Origin: a virus | Virus record (IMG/VR): IMGVR_UViG_3300037061_000016 | Span: 1 to 20,993 of that record | Length of the DNA: 20,993 nt | Direction: 5' to 3' (one strand) | Part shown: positions 12,874-20,993 of the stretch, in pieces | Layout of the letters: every line of letters starts with the position of its first letter | How positions within the stretch are numbered: position 1 is the first letter of the stretch | Notes under the pieces: generated by a model | Database searches by the model: none | What the model was told of the DNA's origin: nothing | Seen by the model: only the letters and a program-made list of their open reading frames with translations | Program-made: the position numbers and the translations under genes

Positions 12874-13680
12874 ATGCCAGTCACCGCGCCCTATGACGTG
12901 CTCGAAACCGCCGTGAACTTCGCGAGGACGCGGGCGAACGATGCCATCCAAGTCGTCGGCGGCGACACGCTGACGGATACGGCTGTCTTCACGCTCACCA
13001 TCATCAACGCGGCATGGCGCCGGATTCAAGCCATTCTCGGCAACTATGGCATTCCCAGCTTGGACCGGAGGGTTACAATCCCCTCGGTCCCGCTGGTAAC
13101 CTCCGCCGACTACGGCAGCCAGACCTATCTGTCCTGGACCGGGTTCTTTGATGGGACGACGCTGCAAAGCTCCCCCGTGCTGCCCCAGGATTTTATCTGT
13201 CCGCTGGGGCTTGCGGAGCGCGCCTCCGCTGGCGGCACGACGTTCTACCCGATGGACAAGTGCCTCAAGGGAATGCCCACCGTGGTCAAGGGCGCGCTGA
13301 ATCGGATGTGGGAGTGGAGGCAGGACGCCATCTACATGCCGGGTGCCACGGTGGCAACGGATATCCTCCTCCGGTACGCCGGGTTCCTGGCGGATTTCGT
13401 GGCGCCGGGGACGACGGCGTTCAGCGCGCAGAACATCCCGATCATGCGCGCGGCCTCTCCGCTGGCGTGGATGGTCGCCGCCGAATTCTGCAAAGCGCGC
13501 GGCGATGTGGACGCGGCCTATCTTGAGCAGAAGGCCGTGGACGAGTGTGACTTCGTCTTCAACCGAGACATCCGCGATGAGCGATCGATCTCGAAACCGG
13601 CGGAGCGCGGGAAACTGGTTGACCCGACAACGCCCACTCTTGGCCCGGCTGGCCCGCGCGGCCCGCAGAAAGCAGGATAG
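12874..13680 (+). CDS. Connector-like protein, paralogue 1 of 3
   Basis: 268 aa. First of three neighbouring genes whose products share one plan: an Arg/Asn N-terminal helix (FARTRANDAIQ), NAAWRRIQ, a SxPxxxSAD segment (SVPLVTSADYGSQ), LPQDF-x2-PL, WEWR-xDAIYMPGA (WEWR at 146-149), DILLRY, and NRDIRDERSISKPAERG at the end. Copy 1 alone finishes in a Pro/Gly tail (PTTPTLGPAGPRGPQKAG). Only three bases separate it from the preceding gene, with a weak GGAAAG ribosome-binding site. Place between head and tail genes suggests a neck, head-completion or tail-adaptor protein; I cannot name a family. The paralogy is directly visible; the role is inferred. Confidence 0.75.
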   Translation: MPVTAPYDVLETAVNFARTRANDAIQVVGGDTLTDTAVFTLTIINAAWRRIQAILGNYGIPSLDRRVTIPSVPLVTSADYGSQTYLSWTGFFDGTTLQSSPVLPQDFICPLGLAERASAGGTTFYPMDKCLKGMPTVVKGALNRMWEWRQDAIYMPGATVATDILLRYAGFLADFVAPGTTAFSAQNIPIMRAASPLAWMVAAEFCKARGDVDAAYLEQKAVDECDFVFNRDIRDERSISKPAERGKLVDPTTPTLGPAGPRGPQKAG

Positions 13681-13683
13681 AAA

Positions 13684-14529
13684 ATGCCCGTCACTCTACC
13701 GCCTTATGATCTGGTAAAAGACGTTCTGAACGCTGCAAAGGTCAGGCTGAACGATAGAATCGATACCACGGCTGCGGTTAGCGGTCAACTGCTAGACAAT
13801 ACGAATCCATTTTCACTGACGGCTCTCAATGCTGCGTGGCGAAAACTCCAGGAAGTGCTAGCGGATTTCGGTTATACCGGATCGAAACAGGAGCTTTCCT
13901 TCACATCCGTGCCGGCGGCCACGTCAGCCGATCCGATGATCCAGTCCTACTTCGACTTCAATGGATACAACAACTCAGGGACGTACAACACCGGCTTTGC
14001 GCTACCGCAAGGATTCATCCGCCCACTGAAACTCTGGGAGAGGATCACGAGTAGCACGGTGCTGATGACCGAGATGGATAATCCACTGAACGGACTTCCG
14101 AAAGTGCCGAAGCAGCTCTGGAATCGGCAATGGGAGTGGCGCGCCGATCAACTGTGGGTGCCCGGAGCGACGAGCATCACGGACATCAACATTCGCTACA
14201 TTCAGATGATCGTCGATTTCTCGGATGTTGGCGCTGTCCCCGGTCCGAATCAGATCGCCAGCACGCCGTGGTTCGGGCAGCCGGTACCAATCATGCGCTG
14301 CCTGGACGCGCTGGCGGATTTCCTCTGCCGTGAAATCGCCATCGCCGTCAAGAATCAGGAGGCCGCGATGGCCTTCGAGTCGAGCGCGAAAGGGAACGCG
14401 CAGCTTATCGTCAATCGGGACACGCAGCAGGGCAAGAGCATCGGAAAGTCGGCGGAGCTTGGCCGGATGCGCGATCCATTCACCCCGGTGCAGGGCGGAC
14501 CTTCGACTCAGGAGGTCAGGAGATCGTAA
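13684..14529 (+). CDS. Connector-like protein, paralogue 2 of 3
   Basis: 281 aa, sharing blocks with its neighbours: AKVRLNDRI, NAAWRKLQ, SVPAATSADPMIQS, LPQGF-x2-PL, GLPKVPKQLWNRQWEWR (WEWR at 150-153) followed by ADQLWVPGA, DINIRY, IVDF, and NRDTQQGKSIGKSAELG. AGGA precedes its start. The copies are clearly homologous but diverged through most of their length, so the duplication is old and each is probably specialised. It is intact, with no frameshift. Candidate neck ring or head-tail adaptor from its position. Confidence 0.75.
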   Translation: MPVTLPPYDLVKDVLNAAKVRLNDRIDTTAAVSGQLLDNTNPFSLTALNAAWRKLQEVLADFGYTGSKQELSFTSVPAATSADPMIQSYFDFNGYNNSGTYNTGFALPQGFIRPLKLWERITSSTVLMTEMDNPLNGLPKVPKQLWNRQWEWRADQLWVPGATSITDINIRYIQMIVDFSDVGAVPGPNQIASTPWFGQPVPIMRCLDALADFLCREIAIAVKNQEAAMAFESSAKGNAQLIVNRDTQQGKSIGKSAELGRMRDPFTPVQGGPSTQEVRRS

Positions 14530-15324
14530 GTGCCTGTCATTCCTCCGCCCACCACGAATTTCGATAGCCTGACTTCGATTCTGAACGCGACCAAGGTGCG
14601 TTTAAACGAAGAGGTTCCGTCGCTGATGGCGGTGAGCGGGAAAATCCTAGAGAACGGCCAGTATTTCACTCTTCAGAGCGTCAATACCGCGTGGCGGAAG
14701 CTGGTGGAGCACCTTGTGACTGTGGGCTACTCGGCACTGACGAGCGAGTGTATCATCCCATCGTTTCCGATAGTCGCTTCGACCGACCCGGCGTCGCAAT
14801 GCTGGTTATCGCTAGCCGGATGTTCGGACAGCCTTTCGTATTACCAGACGCCGGCACTGCCGTCCGATTTCACGCACCCGCTTGCCATCTGGGAGCGCTG
14901 GTCGAACCAGAATGCGAGTTTCCCGGGGCAGCCAATGGAAAAGATCCTGGACGGTCTGCCAACGCCGCAGAAAACCGGCTGGATGGGCTACTGGGAGTGG
15001 CGAAACGAAGCGATCTACCTGCCCGGCTCACTTGTGGTCGAGGATCTTCGAATCCGGTATGCTCGGAACATCCAGGACTTCGCCGACTCGGGCGCGACCC
15101 AGTGGTTCGCTTCCACAGTACCGCTGATTCGATGCTCCGATCCGTTCTCGCTATTCCTGTGCGCGGAATTCGCATCCTCCCGAGGGCAGGAAGCTTTGGC
15201 GCAGCGATTCGAAGATCGGGCGATCACGGCAGCGTGCAAATTGACCAACCGCGATGTGCGCGCTGACGAACGGGTGGATATCCGGCGCCGAAGCGCATGG
15301 AGCCAAGGGTCCGAGTACCTCTAA
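14530..15324 (+). CDS. Connector-like protein, paralogue 3 of 3
   Basis: 264 aa with a GTG start directly after the TAA of copy 2; an AGGAG (14518-14522) lies seven bases upstream. Shared blocks: ATKVRLNEE, NTAWRKL, SFPIVASTDPASQ, LPSDFTHPLAIWERW, GYWEWRNEAIYLPGS (WEWR at 155-158), DLRIRY, QDFADSGATQW, NRDVRADERVDIRRRS. Copies 2 and 3 share details that copy 1 lacks (an A-x-VSG segment near residue 30, a KVRLN motif and a SGATQW/GAV insertion), so they may be closer to each other. Intact; the C-terminus is short and lacks the tail of copy 1. Role inferred as for the other two. Confidence 0.75.
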   Translation: MPVIPPPTTNFDSLTSILNATKVRLNEEVPSLMAVSGKILENGQYFTLQSVNTAWRKLVEHLVTVGYSALTSECIIPSFPIVASTDPASQCWLSLAGCSDSLSYYQTPALPSDFTHPLAIWERWSNQNASFPGQPMEKILDGLPTPQKTGWMGYWEWRNEAIYLPGSLVVEDLRIRYARNIQDFADSGATQWFASTVPLIRCSDPFSLFLCAEFASSRGQEALAQRFEDRAITAACKLTNRDVRADERVDIRRRSAWSQGSEYL

Positions 15325-15335
15325 AGGAGCATGAC

Positions 15336-15695
15336 ATGTCAGTAACGCTTTCTATCACAAATATCGACCGGAGCATGAATCGGATTGTCGCCACCGCCAC
15401 GATTACGCTGAGCGGAAACTACGGCGGTGCCGCCACTCACGGAGACATCATCGATTTCTCGGGACTGGGAGTCGCCAGCAGTTCGGTTCCCGACGTGGTT
15501 GACATCTTCGAAGCTCCGCCCGCCGGAACCGCGCCGAATGGCTACATTTTCACCTTCTGCCCAGGCACGACACAGAAGAATGGCGTGCTGACCATCGTCA
15601 ACAACCTGACGGAGTACACACAGGGCAGCGCCTACAGCGCGGGCCTATTGGCGGCCGTCATCAAGATTTGGGCGGAATTCCCGGCATTCATCTAA
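15336..15695 (+). CDS. Small beta-rich virion-type protein
   Basis: 119 aa. The frame opens at 15297, but AAAGGAG (15323-15329) and the natural MSVTLSITNIDRS N-terminus place the start at ATG 15336. An ATG at 15331 in another frame closes at once. The sequence is strand-rich: VATATITLSGN, HGDIIDFSGLGVASSS, VVDIFEAPPAGTAPNGYIFTF, then an AAVIKIWAEFPAFI C-terminus. Alternating hydrophobic and polar residues with no helix-forming stretch suggest a beta-sandwich, such as a capsid decoration or tail-attached protein. I recall small phage proteins with similar GDIIDFSGLGV and FEAPPAGTAP blocks but no known function. Confidence 0.75.
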   Translation: MSVTLSITNIDRSMNRIVATATITLSGNYGGAATHGDIIDFSGLGVASSSVPDVVDIFEAPPAGTAPNGYIFTFCPGTTQKNGVLTIVNNLTEYTQGSAYSAGLLAAVIKIWAEFPAFI

Positions 15696-15701
15696 GGAGC
15701 G

Positions 15702-18700
15702 GTGGTGGCCTTCAACCTCCAGGGAGCGCAGCCGGTCCACCTGACGGTCTTCGGCGGGCTGGTCACGGGCAAGGACCCGATCACCTTGCCAGAGGGCGTG
15801 TCGCCCGCGTGTGCGGACGTGTGTTTCGACCATGGCAGCAGCGTGTCGAGCCGTCCGGCGCTCCAGAAGGTCTTCGCCACGGCCTTTCCCAAGGGATCGG
15901 CCGCTCTCGCTGCCAGCGTCACCTACGGCAAGTCGTTCTGCACGCCCGGCGGCGGGATTGAGAACCTATACCTGGATTCGAACGGCAATCTCTGGTGGGA
16001 AGACGTCATCAACACGCCGGGGACTTACACCTCCATCGGCACCACCACGCCGGGGACATACGCCAAGTCCGCGACGGCGTTTGGGCGCGAGTACATCGCG
16101 ATTTCTGACGGTCTGCATGGGCAGGAAGTGCCGCTCCAGTGGAATCCTGGAACGTACTCGGGAGGCTCATGGTCCGGCTCCTGGCTGGATCGGGTGACAC
16201 AGGACGGGCCGGGCGCCCCGCCAACGGTGAGCATGTTCTCACTGCCGACCGTGACTCTCGGCGGGAGTGGGACGATCAACCTCACCGTGATCGAGATCGA
16301 TCCCATTCCCGTGGGGTTGTCGAGCGGAAACTACAACTCGCTCAACCTGTACATCACCGGATCTCTGGGCGGGCTTTCAATTGGCTCGGCGGTCACGATC
16401 CCATCCACCACTTTTGCGGGGACTTGGACGGTGACTGCCATTTACCCAGGGTCATCCAGCAGTCTGGTTGTCTGCTCCTGCAACCTGTCCGCGCCGCGCA
16501 CATACTGGACCGGCAGTGGTCTCACGGCCACGGCGCCCATCGGCGGACTCAACCGCTCGGGCAACATCGTGACGGCGAACACCACGACGGCACATGGGTT
16601 GAAGGTAGGGAATCAGGTCGTCATCGCGGGAGTTCCTGCCGCTACGGTTGGCGGCTCTACCGGGTTCGGCGATCCAGGCGGCGTAACCTCCATCGTCATC
16701 AACAACGAAAATCAACCTGGAATCGCCACGGTTACCACCAGCAATGCACATGGTCTCGCGCCCGGCTGTCAGGTTTCGATCACCGGCGTCTACGGAGTGG
16801 CTGTAGGGGGTCTCATCGTTTCAGCCTATTGGTCGGGCGGAATCGCGAGAATCACCACTACCGCGAACCACAATCTTGCGCCTGGCGCGGTCGTCACGAT
16901 AGGAGGCATAGCGGGTGCCGGCGGTACGCCATTCAACGGAGTCTGGGTAGTAGCGCAAGTGACGGGGCCGACGAGCTTCACTTTCTCCATGCCAGTGGTG
17001 ACCGCGCCCTCTGGAGCGCAGACGTTTACCGGATCTTCCACCACGCTGGCTTGGCCTATACCGGACTCCGCTAGTGCCACCGTTTTCGAAGTTCTGACAT
17101 GTCCGACGCCAACTTCGTTCACTGTTCAGGTCACCTACGTGGACGGGACTTGGGTGACGGGCCGTGTCCAACAGGGATGGAACGGTACCTACTACGTGCA
17201 GTCGGTTCCGAACTCGACCACCTTCACCTATCAACAGGCTGGGCCGAACAATCCAAGCAGCACGGGATGGGGTATTGGGGGAACGGCGACGCCTTTCGGG
17301 CAGCTCTCCCCCGGCGTTCATCAGTGCCAGATACACTTTCTGACGCGCAACGGATATGTGACTCGGCCCAGTCCGCCCGTTCAGTTCACCTCTCCCGGCG
17401 GCCAGTTCCTTCAGGTATCGAACATGGCGATTGGACCGCCAAATGTGGTGGCGCGTATCCTCGCATTCACCGGGGCGGCTGGAGCGTTTTTTTTCTACAT
17501 CCCGGCGCCTCCGCAAGCCGCCGGGCAGATAGTCGGCACTGCCACGCAGATCAACGACAACACGACAACCAGCGCGAATCTGGACTTCGCCGACAACACG
17601 CTCTACGCAGCGCTCGGGGTGAGCACGGCGGGGAACGATCTCGCCAACCAAGTGCTGCTGGACAGTTGCCTGGGATTCGCGTTCTTCGGGTCCCGGCTCA
17701 TCGCTTATGGCCAGCGAAACCGAATCCAGGGCTTCCTGAACATGGGTTTCGAGGGCGGCTACGTTCCCGGCCCCGGCGGAGCCACCAATCAGCCGGCGGG
17801 GTGGACTGGGGCGATGACATCGTTGTCCGCTGGTCATTACGGCGTGGTGTGTACCGGAACTTCCTCGCAAAGCATTTCGCAGCCCGCTTACGAGACGGCC
17901 AGTGGCGCCCCGATCCTGAGTCCGAACACCCTGTACCGATTCCGCTGCTGGGCGACTTGTGCGGTAGGAGCTTCGCTTGTCAGTGTATCCGGGTCCTGGA
18001 CTCTTTCCTGCTCCGGCACGCCACCCTCAGGTGGTGGATGGGTTGACGTCGTGTTCTCCGGACCCACTCCGAATACAATCAATTCGGACGCGATGTTGGC
18101 CGTTACATTGCTGGGTAATGGTAGCGTCGATGACATCAGCATCGTATACGCGGCCAACCCCTATTTGACGGACGTGGCTTGGGCCAGCTACGTGGACAAC
18201 CCGGAGGCGTTCGATGGAGTGACCGGAGTATTCGGTCCCGCCGATGACACTCACCAGATCCTCGAAGCGCTGGGGATGAGTGGTTCGCTCTACATGCTGA
18301 CGCAGGACCCCGGCGGGCGAGTTCACCGGATAGCGAACAACGGGCAGGAGCCGGCCTATTGGGTCGTGCAGCAAGTCGGATCGAACTGCGGAGTCCTCTC
18401 GGCGTTCGGCACGGCAAAATCGCAGGGAGATGACGAAACGGGTTCCGGCGGCGAAGAGTGGTTCGCTTGGGCTTCGGCGACCGGCGCGCGTATCTTCGAT
18501 GGCTCGGTACCGTGGAAGATATCGCAGGAGATCGAGCCGAACTGGGAGTCGGTTCTGCCGGCGGCGACCAGCACGGTATGGGCGCTGAACGACCCGGTTG
18601 GACGGCAACTCTACTTTGGGCTGCCGACGGGACGCATTTCCAATTGCAGCGCCCCGGATACGGTGTATATCTGCAATTACCGGGAACTCGACACGGCATA

Positions 18701-19484
18701 CCAGATTGCGCAATCGGCTCCAATTCACACGTCATACACGGGACGTCTCATTGCTACCGATCACACGCGAAAGTGGGCACCGTGGCTACGGACCATCAAT
18801 GGAGCGTCGCTGATGTATCGCGCGGCGTCTCAGCAGAAAGTGGTCTTCCTCGGAGGAGTCGGTATATTCCCTGGTCTCTCAATTGGCCCGGCGAATGTCT
18901 ACACCCTGAATCCCGCGAAGTACACCGATGACGACTACGGAGGATTCAACGGGACTTACACGACGTTCTTTTTCCTTCCGCACGATCTCGCGCAAGCGAT
19001 GCACTTGGACACGCGAATCATGCTCGCCTATTTCTCTATTTTCGCGTCCGGCTTGGGAGCGTTGGTGGTGACTCCACTGATCGACACGCTGGCGAACCCA
19101 TGGGCGCAAACGATGGTCCGCCACCTGGTTGCGGCCCCATCCCACGACCTCGAATGGGGCGGTGGCAACGCTGCCGGATATAGGATCGCATTCACCATCA
19201 GCATCCGTTTGGCGAGTGGGTTTGTGACAACCAATGGAACTGCCGTCACTTGGCTGTCCGGCGATTATTTCACGGGGCTATCGGCTGGTGGATCGATCAC
19301 AATCAGTTCCGTCGTCTACACCATTCTAACCGTCAATTCCCCAACGTCAGTGACTCTCACCGCATCGGCTGGAATCGGAACCTACCCTTGGAACACGGGA
19401 ACCACCGATAAGTGGTTCAACCTCCAAGCCCTGATGGCTGCGTTCAAGTCGGCGGTACACATGCCAGTTCGCGGGAGCGTGTGA
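15702..19484 (+). CDS. Large tail protein with repeated beta domains
   Basis: 1260 aa, the largest gene. The start is GTG 15702 or, with a better spacing of five bases after AAGGAG (15694-15699), GTG 15705, giving (M)AFNLQGAQPVHLTVFGG. Residues about 283-433 hold three tandem repeats of a VTTxxAHGL-x-PG-xVxIxG type (see repeat entry). Later comes an FN3-like segment (GVHQCQIHFLTRNGYVTRPS, residues about 540-570), and near residue 1170 a SGxVTTNGTAVTW motif with TISSVVYTILTVNSPTSVTL. A T8 run at 17487-17494 encodes GAFFFYIP. It overlaps the next ATG as TGATG. No coiled coil or long helical region is seen, so it is not a tape measure. A tail-tip or adsorption-apparatus protein is likely. Confidence 0.8.
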   Translation: MVAFNLQGAQPVHLTVFGGLVTGKDPITLPEGVSPACADVCFDHGSSVSSRPALQKVFATAFPKGSAALAASVTYGKSFCTPGGGIENLYLDSNGNLWWEDVINTPGTYTSIGTTTPGTYAKSATAFGREYIAISDGLHGQEVPLQWNPGTYSGGSWSGSWLDRVTQDGPGAPPTVSMFSLPTVTLGGSGTINLTVIEIDPIPVGLSSGNYNSLNLYITGSLGGLSIGSAVTIPSTTFAGTWTVTAIYPGSSSSLVVCSCNLSAPRTYWTGSGLTATAPIGGLNRSGNIVTANTTTAHGLKVGNQVVIAGVPAATVGGSTGFGDPGGVTSIVINNENQPGIATVTTSNAHGLAPGCQVSITGVYGVAVGGLIVSAYWSGGIARITTTANHNLAPGAVVTIGGIAGAGGTPFNGVWVVAQVTGPTSFTFSMPVVTAPSGAQTFTGSSTTLAWPIPDSASATVFEVLTCPTPTSFTVQVTYVDGTWVTGRVQQGWNGTYYVQSVPNSTTFTYQQAGPNNPSSTGWGIGGTATPFGQLSPGVHQCQIHFLTRNGYVTRPSPPVQFTSPGGQFLQVSNMAIGPPNVVARILAFTGAAGAFFFYIPAPPQAAGQIVGTATQINDNTTTSANLDFADNTLYAALGVSTAGNDLANQVLLDSCLGFAFFGSRLIAYGQRNRIQGFLNMGFEGGYVPGPGGATNQPAGWTGAMTSLSAGHYGVVCTGTSSQSISQPAYETASGAPILSPNTLYRFRCWATCAVGASLVSVSGSWTLSCSGTPPSGGGWVDVVFSGPTPNTINSDAMLAVTLLGNGSVDDISIVYAANPYLTDVAWASYVDNPEAFDGVTGVFGPADDTHQILEALGMSGSLYMLTQDPGGRVHRIANNGQEPAYWVVQQVGSNCGVLSAFGTAKSQGDDETGSGGEEWFAWASATGARIFDGSVPWKISQEIEPNWESVLPAATSTVWALNDPVGRQLYFGLPTGRISNCSAPDTVYICNYRELDTAYQIAQSAPIHTSYTGRLIATDHTRKWAPWLRTINGASLMYRAASQQKVVFLGGVGIFPGLSIGPANVYTLNPAKYTDDDYGGFNGTYTTFFFLPHDLAQAMHLDTRIMLAYFSIFASGLGALVVTPLIDTLANPWAQTMVRHLVAAPSHDLEWGGGNAAGYRIAFTISIRLASGFVTTNGTAVTWLSGDYFTGLSAGGSITISSVVYTILTVNSPTSVTLTASAGIGTYPWNTGTTDKWFNLQALMAAFKSAVHMPVRGSV
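16550..17000 (+). repeat. Three tandem HGL-type beta repeats inside the large tail gene
   Basis: The protein reads NIVTANTTTAHGLKVGNQVV, then GIATVTTSNAHGLAPGCQVS, then GIARITTTANHNLAPGAVVT, each followed by a Gly-rich IxG turn. The repeats are diverged in DNA, so this is a protein-level array, typical of extended beta-solenoid or bead-like tail segments. The third copy has NHNL for HGL. Confidence 0.65.
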
Positions 19485-20233
19485 TGCTCACTCTCGAACA
19501 GTTGAGCACGGTCGTAGAGCGGATGAGTCAGCAAGTTTGGGAGCACGATCAGGTCTTGCAACCGGCGAAGCAAGCTCCCCTCCTGAATCGCAAGGATGCA
19601 GACTCTCTCTATTCCGCCCCGGTGATGGCACGCAAGTTGAGCGCGACTGGCGAAGCTCCTCTCTCGCTGAATGGACTGCACGGCAAAGCGGCGCTCACGC
19701 AGCCGGCGAATATTCCGGAGATCGCAAACTTGCCGCAGCTTGGCGACCAGACGGTGACAGTCGGAACCGTTGTTCACAGCAATGGGGTTTCCTACCGGCT
19801 CGGGTCGCAAGGATGGACGCCTATCGGAGGAGCGAGCACGACTCAGGTCTCGACGACTGCGGTCGGTGGCGGCGGTGGTGTAAACCCCAGCCCGAGTTCC
19901 ACGGTGGCGCCCTATTCGATGACGATCAACGGGATACTCGCCATCGGGAGCGATTTGGCGCCGCGCGAATTCATCCTTACGACGACCACGCCAACGGTAT
20001 TGCGAGCGGACGTGAAGCAGGCGCCAGTTGGTGCATCTCTGGTAGTGAACTTGTACAACACGCCAGCGGGCGGCTCACCAGTGCTCTATGCAACCTTCAC
20101 GATTACCACTGGAACGACCTCGGCGACAGCGGTGCCGAGCGGACCCTATACTGGCGGCCAGTTCTGGCGAGTCGATATCACCGCTGTGGGGAGCACTTAT
20201 TCGGGAAGCGATTTGACGGTTACCGTGCAGTGA
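19484..20233 (+). CDS. Tail or fibre-type protein with helical N-terminus and beta C-terminal domain
   Basis: 249 aa from ATG 19484, which overlaps the previous stop (TGATG). The frame is open from 19412, but that part shadows the large tail gene. Residues 1-25 are a helix (LTLEQLSTVVERMSQQVWEH). Residues 85-120 contain a short domain with VGTVVHSNGVSYRLGSQGW, a pattern found in several phage tail proteins as I recall. A GGGGG and Ser/Pro linker (about 128-140) leads to a beta domain from about 145 (REFILTTTTPTVLRADVKQA, later SLVVNLYNTP), which could bind a partner or surface. The next gene begins inside its stop. A fibre-linker or receptor-contact role is an inference. Confidence 0.75.
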   Translation: MLTLEQLSTVVERMSQQVWEHDQVLQPAKQAPLLNRKDADSLYSAPVMARKLSATGEAPLSLNGLHGKAALTQPANIPEIANLPQLGDQTVTVGTVVHSNGVSYRLGSQGWTPIGGASTTQVSTTAVGGGGGVNPSPSSTVAPYSMTINGILAIGSDLAPREFILTTTTPTVLRADVKQAPVGASLVVNLYNTPAGGSPVLYATFTITTGTTSATAVPSGPYTGGQFWRVDITAVGSTYSGSDLTVTVQ

Positions 20234-20993
20234 CAATTGCCAAACTACAGCCGCATCGCTCGATGTACCTCAGGGGCTTCGATAGGCGCGGGAGTGTGGC
20301 GACGATCAACAACGCGAGCGCGAGCGGCTTCACGGTCTCCGGCGCATGGTCGGACCAAGCGGACTTCGCCGTCCTGATGTTGTTCGATGCCGATGACCTG
20401 TTCGGGCATCTGCAAACCAGCCGCTATCTGCCGGATTTCTCACTTGCCAATGTGACTCTCGATTTCGACTTGGCGTTGACGGGTTGCATGAACCCCACCA
20501 GCACGAAATATCAGAGCGTGCCATGGGGAGCATTGAGCTATGTCACTGCCAGCGAGGTCGCTTCGACCGTGGCGCTTCCGACTCCAACCTCAACCACGGG
20601 CGGTGCGAAGGCAAGCGCTGGCTTCACAGTGGCAGGGTCGCCGAGCACCTATGACCGCGTGCAGTTGGTCTATTCCGGGAACTCATTGGTTGACATCTCC
20701 ACCATCACCACACCATCAACGGTCACCTTCGCTTTCTACAACTCCTACGGGACCGGCTACCATCACTTCATCACCATCGCAAGCAACACTTACACGTACA
20801 TCCAACTGGCTGGTGACAGTTCGGGCGCCATCGCGACAGCCCTTGCCGCCCTCATCACGGCAGGAGCGGACCCGAATGCGACGGCGGTTGCCAGCACCAA
20901 CAACGTCACCTTGACCTCGGTGGGGAACCTTGGATCGAATGCCTCCTGTTCGGCGTCCGATGGAAATGGCAGCGGGACGCTGACGGAAACCGG
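20230..20993 (+). CDS. Tail/fibre-type protein, C-terminus beyond the window
   Basis: 254 codons are open from GTG 20230 (overlapping the previous stop as GTGA) to the edge. The N-terminus reads (M)TIAKLQPHRSMYLRGFDRRG, then a beta region (GSVATINNASASGFTVSGAW, SDQADFAVLMLFDADDL). The YLRGFDRRG block is one I recall from other GC-rich phage proteins. After a Thr/Ser-rich link comes a strand-rich segment ending IATALAALITAGADPNATAV and then VASTNNVTLTSVGN, which follows the pattern of a repeated bead domain in phage tail proteins (strands, an AA-LI-helix, then an Asn/Ser-rich strand pair). The start is supported by coupling; no good AGGAG is present. Function inferred. Confidence 0.75.
   Translation, partial: MTIAKLQPHRSMYLRGFDRRGSVATINNASASGFTVSGAWSDQADFAVLMLFDADDLFGHLQTSRYLPDFSLANVTLDFDLALTGCMNPTSTKYQSVPWGALSYVTASEVASTVALPTPTSTTGGAKASAGFTVAGSPSTYDRVQLVYSGNSLVDISTITTPSTVTFAFYNSYGTGYHHFITIASNTYTYIQLAGDSSGAIATALAALITAGADPNATAVASTNNVTLTSVGNLGSNASCSASDGNGSGTLTET

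Noticed and set aside
17487-17494. T8 run in the large tail gene as a slippage site; a -1 frame stays open to 18046
   Set aside because: The -1 frame product is Arg/His/Ser-rich like other shadows, while the main frame carries sensible beta protein on both sides. A slip is possible but nothing supports it.
1-20993. tRNA, CRISPR, IS element, integrase, attachment site
   Set aside because: Read through; no tRNA shape, repeat-spacer array, transposase or recombinase motif was seen by eye.

Overview
The window looks like the packaging, head and tail-adaptor part of a tailed double-stranded DNA phage or prophage. Every supported gene is on the + strand, and most neighbours overlap by 1 to 20 bases or sit within a few bases of each other. 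The DNA is GC-rich and starts are mostly preceded by AGGAG-type ribosome-binding sites. I see no integrase, attachment site, host gene, tRNA or CRISPR, so virus and prophage cannot be told apart. The host is not shown. A GC-rich soil bacterium, perhaps Acidobacteriota, is my guess from the style of the small and tail proteins, and it is weak.

Layout: the end of a structural-looking gene (2-124); small and large terminase (128-2340); a 3.3 kb block of seven genes that separates terminase from portal (2337-5629). That block holds a coiled-coil protein, a His-rich protein, a beta-rich protein with an N-terminal export signal, and four small proteins. Then come portal (5629-7962), scaffold-like protein (7971-9197), a 183-base leader with a TATAAT box, and the major capsid protein (9381-10646). 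A NUMOD3/endonuclease VII-type homing endonuclease (10697-11392) follows, then two uncharacterised head-region proteins (11408-12870). Three tandem paralogous genes, probably neck or connector proteins (12874-15324), lead to a small beta protein and three tail or fibre-like proteins, the last one cut by the window edge (15336-20993). There is no gene-free stretch over 300 bases.

Terminase would cut and pump DNA through the portal into a capsid built by coat and scaffold. The paralogous trio and the large 15702 protein would close and tail the head. The portal length (777 aa), a coat protein with an inserted beta domain, and no tape measure or tail tube in the window suggest a short-tailed, P22-like architecture. 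This is inference.

The points most worth a second look are: (1) three hairpins that bury or surround the ribosome-binding sites of three consecutive genes (coat, homing endonuclease, next gene), including a 12-bp stem ending at the endonuclease ATG; (2) the tandem triplication of a connector-like gene; (3) a small conserved-looking gene that seems to start at ATT; (4) a virion-like protein with a Sec-type signal peptide between terminase and portal; (5) a 15% histidine protein beside it.
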